Assembly: GCA_947243855.1 (NCBI GenBank)
Contig: CAMXIK010000008.1
Span: 60,210-124,209 of the forward strand
Source: an uncultured Lachnospiraceae bacterium
GTDB lineage: Bacteria > Bacillota > Clostridia > Lachnospirales > Lachnospiraceae
Reading direction: 5' to 3'
DNA length: 64,000 nucleotides
Position numbers and translations under genes: made by a program. Each line of letters begins with the position of its first letter. The first letter of the stretch is position 1. Below the pieces are notes generated by a model. That model searched no databases and was not told the origin of the DNA. It saw only the letters and a program-made list of their open reading frames with translations. This document shows, piece after piece, positions 1 to 8,676 of this stretch.

Positions 1-1183
1 CCCGCTTGTATTTAATGCCGTGATAGAGAGAATTCTCCACCAAAGGCTGGAGCGTCAGCTTCAAAATCTGATACCCGTAAAGTTCTGGAGCAAATCTGAT
101 CTCATACTCTAAAATATCCCGGTATCGCATCTGCTGAATTTCCAGATAGCTTTTAATATGAAGTTCTTCCTCCTGAATGGTAATATATTCTTTCCCTTTG
201 CTGAGCACCAGACGGAAAAACTCCGACAGCGACATCACCATATTTACCGCCTGATCGGAATCGTTTCCCTCAATCAGCCATACGATCGTATCCAGTGTGT
301 TGTAAAGAAAGTGCGGGTTAATCTGCTCCTGCAAAAGCCGCAAATCCGCTTTGCGCATCTTTCTCTCATCCTCTTTAATCTTGGACACCAGCCCCTCGAG
401 GCTCTCTGTCATGCTGTTTACACTATCCGCCAAAACAGCCACCTCGTCCTGCGACTCCGCCACGGCTCTCGCCGAGAAATCCCCCTTCGCAACCTGCTCC
501 GTCACCTTGGAAAGCTCTTTAATCGGCCTTGTAATATCCGTCACAATCATGACAATCAAAAGGATTACCATAAAAATCAGAAAAACAAGCATCCCTCCGC
601 AGAAAAGAGTAAAGTTGTGCACCTTCACGTTCAACTGGCTTGTCAGGTGCTCCATGCTCTTGGTCTGGTAATAAATATAATACTGAATATTATCCTGAAT
701 CAATTCGGTTAAAATATAAATATTATCCTCAAGCATCACGATGTTGGTATCATACCCCACATCCATCTCCAAATTTGTCCGGATATCGTCCACACGGTTT
801 TCCAGCGTATCGATGTTGCGCAGAAGAATCTGTAATCTGGCGCGGCTTTCCCCGTCCAGAGTGATGCTCATAAGGTTGCCAAACTCATCCCGCAGTTCAT
901 GAAGAAGCACATACGGGTCTACCAGACTCCCGTCGCTTCCCACGGTGTCGAAGGTCACTGCGCCCACCACAAGTTTATAGAGGCTTTCGTCCATCTCTTC
1001 TTTAAAGTTCAGGTTATAGTTGTTGGCCACAGTCAGGTTATCCACGATGTCCTCATAGGCTCCGCTGTAATTGTGCAGGGCATACACCAGATAGAGGGAC
1101 ATCACCAAAAACGGAATCCCTACCGCCATGGACAGCAGCATCAGTTTATATTTTATGGAATACTTCACTTTCGCAGGATTCAT
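1..1183 (-). CDS. YesM-type sensor histidine kinase, partial (3' end outside window)
   Basis: The reading frame starts at the ATG at 1183 and runs off the left edge, giving 394 codons without a stop. It has a membrane segment at about residues 13-33, an extracytoplasmic region, and a second membrane segment near 186-210 followed by a HAMP linker. The His_kinase domain then begins with QEQINPHFLYNT, with the phospho-acceptor His at residue 291. The frame is cut in the N-box region (LVENSLYHGI). This is the architecture of YesM/LytS-like kinases, which usually pair with an AraC-type response regulator and sense sugars or envelope signals. The partner would lie off the window. A GGAG ribosome site precedes the ATG. 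It is transcribed divergently from the GGDEF gene at 1310. The family is clear; the signal is unknown. Confidence 0.9.
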   Translation of the reverse strand, partial: MNPAKVKYSIKYKLMLLSMAVGIPFLVMSLYLVYALHNYSGAYEDIVDNLTVANNYNLNFKEEMDESLYKLVVGAVTFDTVGSDGSLVDPYVLLHELRDEFGNLMSITLDGESRARLQILLRNIDTLENRVDDIRTNLEMDVGYDTNIVMLEDNIYILTELIQDNIQYYIYYQTKSMEHLTSQLNVKVHNFTLFCGGMLVFLIFMVILLIVMIVTDITRPIKELSKVTEQVAKGDFSARAVAESQDEVAVLADSVNSMTESLEGLVSKIKEDERKMRKADLRLLQEQINPHFLYNTLDTIVWLIEGNDSDQAVNMVMSLSEFFRLVLSKGKEYITIQEEELHIKSYLEIQQMRYRDILEYEIRFAPELYGYQILKLTLQPLVENSLYHGIKYKR

Positions 1184-1237
1184 TTCGCTTCTCCTTTGTC
1201 TCCCATTTTACCAATTTTTCGATCAAAGATAAAGCGT

Positions 1238-1266
1238 TTGCAATCTTTTCTATTAAGGTGTATATT
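1238..1266 (+). promoter_or_regulatory. predicted sigma-A promoter of the GGDEF gene
   Basis: TTGCAA at 1238-1243 and TATATT at 1261-1266 are separated by exactly 17 bp. They place a start site about 35 nt before the downstream coding region. Both boxes are read directly; promoter activity is inferred. Confidence 0.5.
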
Positions 1267-1309
1267 AAATATGTATATTTTTAAAAATAGAAGCGAAAGA
1301 ATATGATTG

Positions 1310-2398
1310 ATGAAAAAAGACTCCGTTTTATCTACTATTTATGAGAATATCTGCCGGGATACCGGAAAGCAGAACGAATCCGCCAAGCTAATTGTCGTAG
1401 TTCGTCTGTTAACTCTCGCTATGCTGATCCATTCTTTTGTCTTCTGTATTCTTGTCGCTCTCACGGCGCACACAGGAGCGCTTGCTTTTTCCCTAATATC
1501 TCTCGTTATTTTTTTAGCTATCTTTGTATCGTCATACCACTGCGGTACGTTTGTTTCCTATTGTATTTTGAATGTCTGCATTTTATTTTGGAGTGTAATG
1601 AATGTCTACTATTTCGGCTGGAATATCGGCATTCAACACTTTTTGGTCGTTCTGTTGGTCTTTGTCTTTTTTTCCAAATACAAGCATGAACGCGCAAAAA
1701 TTCTCTACGCATCATTTTTATTTATTTTACGCCTGATTTTGTATTATTACTGCCGCTCCCACAAACCGCTCACCGTTCTTGACGCCGATTTCAGCAATGC
1801 TCTGCAAGTCATAAATTCCTTCTTTGTTTTTCTGTCTCTGGGGCTGGTTGCTTATCTGTTCAGCACCACCACACAGGAAATGGAAGGGAAACTGATCGAA
1901 TACAACCGAAAACTGATGAAGCAGGCCAATACCGATACGCTGACCGGTCTTTACAACCGTCGGCGCACCATGGAATATCTCGACTCGCTTCTCAAAAACG
2001 CAGAGTCACAGATCAGCATCTGTCTGTGTGACATTGACCATTTCAAGCGCGTCAACGACACATATGGCCATGACGTGGGCGACACCGTTCTGACTACTAT
2101 TGCCGAAGCCTTTCGGAAAAGGCTGCCTCCCGATACCTTTGTCTCCCGTTGGGGCGGCGAAGAGTTTCTCCTGATTTTCCCACGCCTGAACGGGGACGAG
2201 GCGGGAACTGCGCTGGAAATATTCCGGCAAAAACTTCGGGAGATTGTCTTTGACGGCGGCTCGGAGAAGTTCACCATCTCCCTGACCTTTGGATTGGTAG
2301 AATACGACTTCCACAGCGACATTACCACCGTCTTAAAAGAAGCCGACGAAAAACTATATATCGGTAAGGAAAGCGGACGAGACCGGGTCATTTTTTGA
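1310..2398 (+). CDS. membrane-bound GGDEF diguanylate cyclase
   Basis: The protein has about 362 residues. The N-terminal half is hydrophobic, with roughly six membrane segments between residues 28 and 185 and no recognisable soluble sensor domain. A short linker leads to a C-terminal GGDEF domain that opens with TDTLTGLYNRR and carries the active-site motif GGEEF at about 282-286. It should make cyclic di-GMP from two GTP at the inner membrane face. I see no RxxD inhibitory site at the usual spacing, so product inhibition may be absent. The start is taken as the ATG at 1310; a TTG immediately upstream (1307) is also in frame. It is divergent from the YesM-type kinase and followed by a DUF885 gene 63 bp away. 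Confidence 0.9.
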   Translation: MKKDSVLSTIYENICRDTGKQNESAKLIVVVRLLTLAMLIHSFVFCILVALTAHTGALAFSLISLVIFLAIFVSSYHCGTFVSYCILNVCILFWSVMNVYYFGWNIGIQHFLVVLLVFVFFSKYKHERAKILYASFLFILRLILYYYCRSHKPLTVLDADFSNALQVINSFFVFLSLGLVAYLFSTTTQEMEGKLIEYNRKLMKQANTDTLTGLYNRRRTMEYLDSLLKNAESQISICLCDIDHFKRVNDTYGHDVGDTVLTTIAEAFRKRLPPDTFVSRWGGEEFLLIFPRLNGDEAGTALEIFRQKLREIVFDGGSEKFTISLTFGLVEYDFHSDITTVLKEADEKLYIGKESGRDRVIF

Positions 2399-2461
2399 TC
2401 CGGTCATTATTTATACCCTTCCCTCATATAGTAATACAAATCTCTCTTTGTAGGTGTATTC

Positions 2462-4432
2462 TTGAAACGACCTCTCTCTCTTAGGCAATGGAGCCTTGTT
2501 ATCACACTTTTGATCCTCTTAAGCTTTCTGACGCTGCACTGGTACGACCGCACTCATCAGGACGCAAAATTGATTGCGTTTGCAAGTGATTTCTTTCTGG
2601 ATGAGGTACAGGCAAATCCCATCCACTTCCACTATACCATAGATAACCCGTCCGCCTATGGCGTCGACGAGTCTTCGCTTACCCTGCCCGTCTATCAGCC
2701 CGGAAGCGCCGCAAATGACGCGGCAGCGCTGGCTCAGGCCAGAGAATGCCTTAGCGGCATCGATCCGGAACATCTAAGTGCAGACAACCAAAAACTCTAT
2801 GACCTTTTAGATAGTTATCTTGCGGCCGCTGCCGGCACCGCCTCCTATCCTTATCTTGCGGAGCCTCTCTCGCCCTCCTCCGGTATTGCCTCGGAGCTGC
2901 CTATTTTATTTTCCGAATACCGGCTGGACGATAAGGCTGACATCGAAAACTATCTGTCAATCCTGACTCAGATCCCCGCCTATTTCGACGGTCTTCTTCT
3001 CTATGAACAGGAAAAGGCGCAGGCCGGGCTCTTCATGTCCGACCAAACCGCAGACCGGGTCATTGCGCAATGCGCCAATCTGCTAAACCCTGCTGATTTG
3101 GAAAACGGCACCCATTTTTTAACTCTTACATTTGAGGACCGGCTGCAAAAATTGGTCGATCAAAACATTCTGAGCGCCGAAGAAGCAGACTCTTACGCCT
3201 CCGAACACGACCGGCTCCTCACCACGCTGGTTGCTCCCGCTTATGATCATCTTGCCGATGGATTGACCCTGCTAAAAGGAAGCGGTAAAGAAACCTGCGG
3301 ATTGGCAGGACTGGAAAACGGCCGGGAATATTACCGGGCCTTAGTTCGTCTGCGAACCGGCTCCTATCGCAATATTTCGGAAATCAAACAGCTTTTAGCC
3401 AAAGACCTGCGGCTCAACTACGAATCCCTTTTTGCGCTCCTTTCCACAAATCCCGGCTTAAAAAACATGATTGCCGAAAGCCCCTCCCTTTTGCCGGAAA
3501 TGACGCCGGAAGAAATTCTCTCCAACTTACAGGAAGAGATCGGCGAGGAATATCCTCCCATCCCTGTGGACAGCAATAGCGCGCCCATCCACTCCACGAT
3601 CAAATATGTGGACGAAAGTCTGGAGGCTTACAGCGCACCCGCCTTTTATATGATGCCGCCCATTGATAACATTTGTGAAAACCTGATCTATCTAAACGCG
3701 AAAGACACGCAGGATGATCTCTCCCTCTACACGACATTGGCCCACGAAGGTTATCCCGGCCACCTTTATCAAACCGTATACAGCAAGCGCTATCAGGAGC
3801 AGGAAAACCTGCTTCCTATGGGGAGCGTTCTCTATTATGGCGGTTTTGTGGAGGGCTGGGCCATGTATGTGGAGCTTGCCTCCTACGATAAGGCCATCGA
3901 GCTGGCGGCGGCTGACCACCCCGAAGCGGCGGCCTACTATCAGCTATGCCGTCTGGACCGGCAGTTCAGGCTCGGTCTCTACTCTCTTTTAGATATTGCC
4001 ATCCACTACGATAACGCCTCCTTCGAGGATGTTCGGAAACTCTGCGCCAGTCTCGGCATAAACGACAGCGCCGGGCTTGTGGCTCTCTACCAGTATATCG
4101 CGGAAGAGCCTTGCAATTATCTGAAATATTATTTGGGATATCTGGAAATTCTGGAATTAAAAAGACAGGCAGCCGTTCTCTGGTCCGATACCGACACGGT
4201 GACAGCTGCCTATGATGACACTGATTTTTTATTCCGCTTTCATACTTTTCTTTTGCAAAACGGCCCGGCGGACTACCGGACGTTAGCAAAACGCCTTGCC
4301 GTCTGGGAGGATCAGGATACCTCCCTGAAAAAGCGCGTTAACTTTAACAGTGCGTTCTCTAACGCTTCCTGTTCCTCCTCCGAGAGGTCTTTCAGAACCG
4401 CGTCGATCATCTCCTCGTGGAATTTGCGGTGA
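2462..4432 (+). CDS. DUF885 family metallopeptidase-like protein
   Basis: This is a 656-residue protein with a single N-terminal membrane anchor (about residues 10-28) and then a large extracytoplasmic domain. It contains the DUF885 signature HEGYPGH at 428-434 and a second conserved glutamate in FVEGWAMY (E464). This arrangement suggests a gluzincin-like zinc site (HExxxGH plus downstream Glu). The family is largely uncharacterised; a surface peptidase is the usual guess. Translation appears to begin at TTG 2462 behind an AGGTG ribosome site, as there is no nearby ATG. The last ~40 codons run antisense through the 3' end of the convergent fabT gene, and the final ~34 residues look unlike the rest, so the native C-terminus may have been extended by stop-codon loss. 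Confidence 0.85.
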   Translation: MKRPLSLRQWSLVITLLILLSFLTLHWYDRTHQDAKLIAFASDFFLDEVQANPIHFHYTIDNPSAYGVDESSLTLPVYQPGSAANDAAALAQARECLSGIDPEHLSADNQKLYDLLDSYLAAAAGTASYPYLAEPLSPSSGIASELPILFSEYRLDDKADIENYLSILTQIPAYFDGLLLYEQEKAQAGLFMSDQTADRVIAQCANLLNPADLENGTHFLTLTFEDRLQKLVDQNILSAEEADSYASEHDRLLTTLVAPAYDHLADGLTLLKGSGKETCGLAGLENGREYYRALVRLRTGSYRNISEIKQLLAKDLRLNYESLFALLSTNPGLKNMIAESPSLLPEMTPEEILSNLQEEIGEEYPPIPVDSNSAPIHSTIKYVDESLEAYSAPAFYMMPPIDNICENLIYLNAKDTQDDLSLYTTLAHEGYPGHLYQTVYSKRYQEQENLLPMGSVLYYGGFVEGWAMYVELASYDKAIELAAADHPEAAAYYQLCRLDRQFRLGLYSLLDIAIHYDNASFEDVRKLCASLGINDSAGLVALYQYIAEEPCNYLKYYLGYLEILELKRQAAVLWSDTDTVTAAYDDTDFLFRFHTFLLQNGPADYRTLAKRLAVWEDQDTSLKKRVNFNSAFSNASCSSSERSFRTASIISSWNLR

Positions 4433-4749
4433 TGAAGATATGCCTGATGTCCTTTCTCCGAAAGAGAAACCAACACAACCCGCCTGTCTTCTTCGCTGCG
4501 GGTTCTGTTCACATATCCTTTTTTCACCAGGCTGTTGACTGAAATAGTCAGCGTCCCTGTGGTAACTTCAAGCTCTCTTGCCACGCTGGTCATATTTTTC
4601 GCGCCTTCCGGGCCGATCGCTTCCATGACGTGCATATCGTTTGACGTCACGTCCCGATATTCCTCCGTCCGGACAGCGCGCTCTTCCAGCGTATTAATAT
4701 CCCGGAACAGCCGGACTAACACTTCGTTCAAGGTATTATTAATGTTCAT
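4312..4749 (-). CDS. fabT: FabT-type MarR family regulator of fatty-acid synthesis
   Basis: A 145-residue MarR-family winged-helix protein. It resembles FabT as I recall it from streptococci: an EMH/DMHVMEAIG segment, VARELEVTTGTLTISVNSLVKKGYV recognition-helix region split over residues ~55-80, and RSEEDRRVV in the wing. The family represses fab genes when loaded with long-chain acyl-ACP. The start is set at ATG 4749 because GGAGG lies 5 nt upstream; an in-frame ATG at 4815 has no ribosome site and lies within the operator. Its promoter (4787-4815) is overlapped by a palindrome that recurs at the fab cluster 47 kb away. The gene converges on, and overlaps by 121 bp, the DUF885 gene. Confidence 0.85.
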   Translation of the reverse strand: MNINNTLNEVLVRLFRDINTLEERAVRTEEYRDVTSNDMHVMEAIGPEGAKNMTSVARELEVTTGTLTISVNSLVKKGYVNRTRSEEDRRVVLVSLSEKGHQAYLHHRKFHEEMIDAVLKDLSEEEQEALENALLKLTRFFREVS

Positions 4750-4786
4750 TTCAGCCTCCATGTCCGAACAGCGTACTATGAAAATC

Positions 4787-4815
4787 AGTGTAGCAAAAAA
4801 TAGTTTGAAAGTCAA
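4787..4815 (-). promoter_or_regulatory. predicted fabT promoter
   Basis: Reading the minus strand, TTGACT (4815-4810) is followed after 17 bp by TACACT (4792-4787). The -35 box lies inside the TTTGA-N3-TCAAA palindrome, so binding there would block polymerase and give autoregulation. Confidence 0.6.
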
Positions 4816-4818
4816 ACT
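4802..4818. promoter_or_regulatory. FabT-like operator at fabT
   Basis: The sequence AGTTTGAAAGTCAAACT is a perfect 7-bp inverted repeat around a 3-bp centre. It matches the form of the known streptococcal FabT site. Two near copies occur at 52576-52592 and 51319-51335 upstream of fatty-acid genes. Confidence 0.7.
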
Positions 4819-4914
4819 TTTTGTCTCTCCCTAAAGTACCAATTATAAAATAACAGTTTATAATTTCTTTCGTTTTTCTTTCGAATTTTGACACATCCCA
4901 TTCACAAATAGCCT

Positions 4915-5130
4915 GTATAGTAATAATTGTAGTTAAGACAGAGCCGGATCAAAGTTTTCGGCCCGCAGGAATTACATACTAAGATTCTATGGCGGTGGTT
5001 ATACTACACTTACAATGGAGTCGCCGGTGCTGATTTGGCGCCGACCGGCTTCGACTAACCATAACAGCGCGTTTTACGAAACGCCTGTTGACATATATTT
5101 GGACCAACATTTCTATCCTTCTCACACACA
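4915..5130. ncRNA. candidate structured RNA locus with serial stem-loops
   Basis: A ~310-bp gap between fabT and spmB contains no convincing gene but several good stems. GCCGGA/TTCGGC lies at 4943-4962. A long branched stem pairs TGGTTA (4996-5001) with TAACCA (5056-5061), AGTCG (5019-5023) with CGACT (5052-5056), and CCGGT (5024-5028) with ACCGG (5044-5048). A further hairpin pairs AACAG-GCGTTT with AAACGC-CTGTT (5063-5089). A strong terminator-like hairpin follows at 5131-5158. A TTGACA box sits at 4888-4893, but the best -10 (TATAGT, 4916) is 22 bp away, so no promoter is assigned. I do not recognise a known RNA family, and the strand is undecided. Confidence 0.35.
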
Positions 5131-5158
5131 AGAAACGGCGCCATAAGGCGCCGTTTCT
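5131..5158. terminator. strong hairpin, probable terminator of spmB and/or the structured RNA
   Basis: AGAAACGGCGCC pairs with GGCGCCGTTTCT around a 4-nt loop, a 12-bp perfect stem. It lies 14 bp past the spmB stop. The U tract is weak on both strands, so direction is uncertain. Confidence 0.6.
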
Positions 5159-5171
5159 GTATGAGTGCCAA

Positions 5172-5705
5172 TTATCTGCACAGCTTCCCCGCCAGTACAA
5201 TACTCGCCACAATTCCTGCAAAAGTAGCAAGCAGCGCTCCCTTTAACGTATAGCGCGTTTTATTGACCTTCGCCGCAAGGAAATAAACGCTCATGGTATA
5301 AAAGATCGTTTCCGTACAGCTCATCATAATGGAAGTTGTAAGACCAATCAGGGAATCCGGCCCGTGATTTTTGAATATATCAAGCACAAGACCAGTCGCC
5401 GCCGAGGAGGAAAACATCTTTACAAACATTAACGGCACAAGCTCCGGGGAAAATCCGAACTTTTGCGCCAAACCGCCAAACAATCCCCCGACAAATTCCA
5501 GAAAGCCAGACGCGCGCAAAACCCCTACGGCCACCATAAGGCCAATCAGGGTTGGCATAATTTGTATGACCGTGTGAAACCCGTCTTTTGCTCCTCTGAT
5601 AAAGTCCTCATACACATTACAGCGGTTAGCAATGCCGTAAGCCACAATATAAAAAAGAATAACCGGAATAATAATATTGGAAATATTAGATAATACAGAC
5701 GCCAT
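5172..5705 (-). CDS. spmB: spore maturation protein B
   Basis: A hydrophobic protein of about 177 residues with the nucleoside-recognition (Gate) domain of SpmB. Characteristic stretches include IMPTLIGLMVAVGVLRASG and MFSSSAATGLVLDI, with a C-terminal membrane pair. SpmA and SpmB are needed for spore-core dehydration and heat resistance in Bacillus and Clostridium. The ATG at 5705 is preferred, with GTGAG 7 nt upstream; a GTG at 5717 is the alternative. The usual neighbour spmA is not adjacent: a spmA gene lies at 32.9 kb on the same strand. Confidence 0.9.
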   Translation of the reverse strand: MASVLSNISNIIIPVILFYIVAYGIANRCNVYEDFIRGAKDGFHTVIQIMPTLIGLMVAVGVLRASGFLEFVGGLFGGLAQKFGFSPELVPLMFVKMFSSSAATGLVLDIFKNHGPDSLIGLTTSIMMSCTETIFYTMSVYFLAAKVNKTRYTLKGALLATFAGIVASIVLAGKLCR

Positions 5706-5777
5706 CGTTATTCTCACGGAATACTTTTATAAAAATCTATGCGGAAGAATTGTGGCTTATACATAAGATAAAACCGC

Positions 5778-5806
5778 TTGAAAAAAAAGCCGCATCGTAC
5801 TATGAT
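5778..5806 (+). promoter_or_regulatory. predicted promoter of the SulP transporter
   Basis: TTGAAA (5778-5783) and TATGAT (5801-5806) are 17 bp apart, about 48 bp upstream of the transporter start. Confidence 0.5.
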
Positions 5807-5853
5807 GAAAACGTCGGCGAAGCCGGCCAAAGAAAAAAGGGAGTCAATTACTT

Positions 5854-7491
5854 ATGGAAAAACTAAAACCGAAGTTGTTTTCTGTCATGAAAACCTACAC
5901 AAAAGAGCAATTCTTCAAGGATGTAATCGCAGGCGTCATTGTCGCCATCATTGCCCTGCCTTTGTCCATCGCTCTGGCTCTGGCGTCCGGCGTTGGCCCT
6001 GAGCAGGGTATTTACACCGCTATTGTCGCGGGTTTCCTGATTTCATTTCTGGGCGGCAGCCGCGTCCAGATTGCTGGCCCTACGGCGGCCTTTGCCACCA
6101 TCGTGGCTGGCATCGTGGCCACAAAGGGCATGGACGGTCTGATCTTATCCACCATTCTTGCGGGCATTATTCTGGTGGCCATGGGCTTTTTGCGGCTCGG
6201 CAACCTGATCAAATACATACCCTACACCATCACCACCGGCTTTACGGCCGGCATCGCGGTAACCATTGCCATCGGCCAACTCAAGGACTTTCTGGGATTG
6301 ACTTATCCCGCTGGAACCGTGACCATCGAGACGATGGAAAAGCTGTCAGCCGTTCTTCAAAATATTGGCACGATTAATGTACAAGCCCTGATCGTCGGGC
6401 TGGTCTGCCTTGCCATTCTGATTGTATGGCCCTATATCAATAAAACCATCCCCGGTTCCCTGATTGCTGTGATAGTTGGCATTCTGATGGTACAACTTCT
6501 CCATATGAATGTAAACACCATCGGCGATCTCTACGAGATCAGTAACAAACTTCCGCAGTTTCGTCTGCCATCCTTTACCTTAAAAGATGTGGGAGACGTT
6601 TTACCGGACGCCTTCACCATCGCTATTCTGGCAGCCATTGAGTCTCTGCTTTCCTGCGTGGTTTCGGACAGCATGATTAATTCCAAGCACCGCTCCAATA
6701 TGGAGCTGATTGCCCAAGGCGTAGGCAACGTGGGGTCCGCGCTGTTCGGCGGCATTCCCGCTACTGGCGCGATCGCAAGAACGGCCGCCAATATCAAAAA
6801 CGGCGGACGCACCCCGATCGCCGGTATGGTTCACTCCATTACGCTGGTGCTGATCCTTGTGGTTCTCATGCCCTATGCGGCGCTAATCCCCATGCCCTGC
6901 ATTGCCGCCATTCTGTTTATGGTAGCTTACAACATGTGCGGCTGGCGCACTTTCGTTAATCTGTGCAAGTCCTCTCCCAAGAGCGATATTATTGTCTTGG
7001 TACTCAGCTTCGTGCTGACCGTCGTTTTTGATCTGGTGCTTGCCATTGAAGTGGGCATTCTCCTTGCCGCTATTTTATTTATGAAACGCATGAGCGAAGT
7101 GACCGAAGTGGAGGGCTGGAAATATGTGGACGAGGAGGACGATCCCGACAGTCTTGCGCTGCGTGTCGTGCCCGATCACACCCTTGTCTACGAAATTTCA
7201 GGGCCGATGTTTTTTGCCGCAGCAGACAAAATTTTGTCCATTTCCTTAAAGGAGGACACCGCCTGCCTGATCCTGCGTATGCGCAGCGTAAACGCCATCG
7301 ACGCTACGGCCATGCACTCCCTGACGGAACTTTTAGAAAAATGTGAAAAGAAGGGGATTCGTATTATCCTCTCCCATGTAAATGAGCAGCCCAGAAAAGT
7401 AATGGACAAAGCTGGCTTTTCCGAACGGATCGGCGTAGAAAATTTCTGCGCGCATATCGACGAGGCACTGGAAGCAGCCAAAAACAAATAA
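5854..7491 (+). CDS. SulP family inorganic anion transporter with STAS domain
   Basis: A 545-residue SulP/SLC26-type permease. The N-terminal ~420 residues form the multi-span transporter core, including GVGPEQGIYTAIVAG and the conserved QIAGPTAAF segment. A C-terminal STAS domain (about 440-540) contains VNAIDATAMHSL, the loop that in anti-sigma antagonists carries the phosphorylated residue. Family members carry sulfate, bicarbonate, dicarboxylates or other anions, and the substrate cannot be read from the sequence. A GGGAG ribosome site lies about 11 nt before the ATG. The esterase gene follows after 15 bp and may be cotranscribed. Confidence 0.92.
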   Translation: MEKLKPKLFSVMKTYTKEQFFKDVIAGVIVAIIALPLSIALALASGVGPEQGIYTAIVAGFLISFLGGSRVQIAGPTAAFATIVAGIVATKGMDGLILSTILAGIILVAMGFLRLGNLIKYIPYTITTGFTAGIAVTIAIGQLKDFLGLTYPAGTVTIETMEKLSAVLQNIGTINVQALIVGLVCLAILIVWPYINKTIPGSLIAVIVGILMVQLLHMNVNTIGDLYEISNKLPQFRLPSFTLKDVGDVLPDAFTIAILAAIESLLSCVVSDSMINSKHRSNMELIAQGVGNVGSALFGGIPATGAIARTAANIKNGGRTPIAGMVHSITLVLILVVLMPYAALIPMPCIAAILFMVAYNMCGWRTFVNLCKSSPKSDIIVLVLSFVLTVVFDLVLAIEVGILLAAILFMKRMSEVTEVEGWKYVDEEDDPDSLALRVVPDHTLVYEISGPMFFAAADKILSISLKEDTACLILRMRSVNAIDATAMHSLTELLEKCEKKGIRIILSHVNEQPRKVMDKAGFSERIGVENFCAHIDEALEAAKNK

Positions 7492-7506
7492 CGGAAAGGG
7501 TATACC

Positions 7507-8676
7507 ATGATGAACAACCTAAAAAAATATGCATTAAAAGACATCCCCCACTATAAGGTGCACGGCCGCACCGTTCCCGGCGCAAATCCCCTGCCCTTGT
7601 TTTTCAGCGGAAGCGCTATAGAACTGAATGTGTCCGGCGCGGAGTTATGGGCCGATCTGGAAACCAGTTGGGAAAATCTGGAAATGTGGGTTACGGTTGA
7701 AATCAACGGAGAACTGATGAGCCGCCAAATGCTCATGCCGGGAACCTGCTCTCTGTGCCTGTTTCGCGGCATGAATCCGGAAACTATTAAGAACGTGCGT
7801 CTTACAAGAGAACTACAGGCCATGACGGAGGACGAGGACTGCTGCCTGATTGTCCACGGCTTTCAGACAAACGGAGATTTTCACCCCGTTCCAAAGGGAA
7901 AATATACGTTGGAGTTTGTGGGCGACAGCATCACCTCCGGCGAGGGAACCTACGGCGCGGTAGGCGAAGCGGACTGGATTCCCATGTATATGAGCTACAG
8001 CCATGATTATGCGAAAATGACAGCCGAAGCCCTCGGCGCAGACGCCTATCTGATCTCCAAGGGCGGATGGGGCGTTCTTTCCGGCTGGGATAACAATCCG
8101 CACTCCAACATCCCTTCCCGCTACGAGCAGCTCTGCGGCCTTTGCTGCGGCAAAAAGAATGAAAACCTTGGCGCCTTTGCGCCTTATGATTTCTCCACGC
8201 GGAAAACGGACGCTGTAATCGTCAATCTGGGCACGAACGACGCCTCCGCTTTTCAGCAGCCCGAATGGCACGATCCCGACACGGGCGAGACCTTCAAGCA
8301 GCGTCTGAACCCGGACGGCACCTTTCAGGAAGACGACCTGAACCGCTTTCAGGACGCCGTCGTCTCCTTCTTAGAGATGCTGCGCAGGCACAATCCGCAG
8401 GCGCATATCGTCTGGTGTTACGGTATGCTGGGCTATGACCTGACTTTTGCCATCACGGACGCCATCAACTGTTATACTGCTAAGAGCGGCGACCACAATC
8501 TGATCTTTTTGCAGCTTCCAAACACGACGGCGGAGACGGTTGGCTCCAACGAACACCCCGGTGTGCTCTCGCACCAAAGAGCGGCGCGGGTACTGACGGA
8601 GTATTTGAAGGATTACTTTTCTATTATTAGCTCTGACGCTCTAACTCCAAAAGCCCCAGCTTCAACGCTCCCATAA
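7507..8676 (+). CDS. SGNH/GDSL esterase, carbohydrate esterase family 2-like
   Basis: A 389-residue protein without a signal peptide. Residues ~1-130 resemble the beta-sandwich seen before the catalytic domain in CE2 acetyl esterases. The SGNH domain then shows EFVGDSITSGEGTYG (nucleophile Ser in GDS), VNLGTNDAS (block III), and a C-terminal HPGVLSHQ supplying the His. CE2 enzymes remove acetyl groups from glycans such as xylan or mannan. The lack of a secretion signal suggests a cytoplasmic deacetylase acting on imported oligosaccharides. Its last 50 bp overlap the 3' end of the convergent ROK kinase gene, and no terminator separates them. Confidence 0.85.
   Translation: MMNNLKKYALKDIPHYKVHGRTVPGANPLPLFFSGSAIELNVSGAELWADLETSWENLEMWVTVEINGELMSRQMLMPGTCSLCLFRGMNPETIKNVRLTRELQAMTEDEDCCLIVHGFQTNGDFHPVPKGKYTLEFVGDSITSGEGTYGAVGEADWIPMYMSYSHDYAKMTAEALGADAYLISKGGWGVLSGWDNNPHSNIPSRYEQLCGLCCGKKNENLGAFAPYDFSTRKTDAVIVNLGTNDASAFQQPEWHDPDTGETFKQRLNPDGTFQEDDLNRFQDAVVSFLEMLRRHNPQAHIVWCYGMLGYDLTFAITDAINCYTAKSGDHNLIFLQLPNTTAETVGSNEHPGVLSHQRAARVLTEYLKDYFSIISSDALTPKAPASTLP

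Noticed and set aside
4888..4921. TTGACA with TATAGT as a promoter of the structured RNA
   Set aside because: The spacer is 22 bp, too long for a standard promoter, and nearer -10 candidates are poor.
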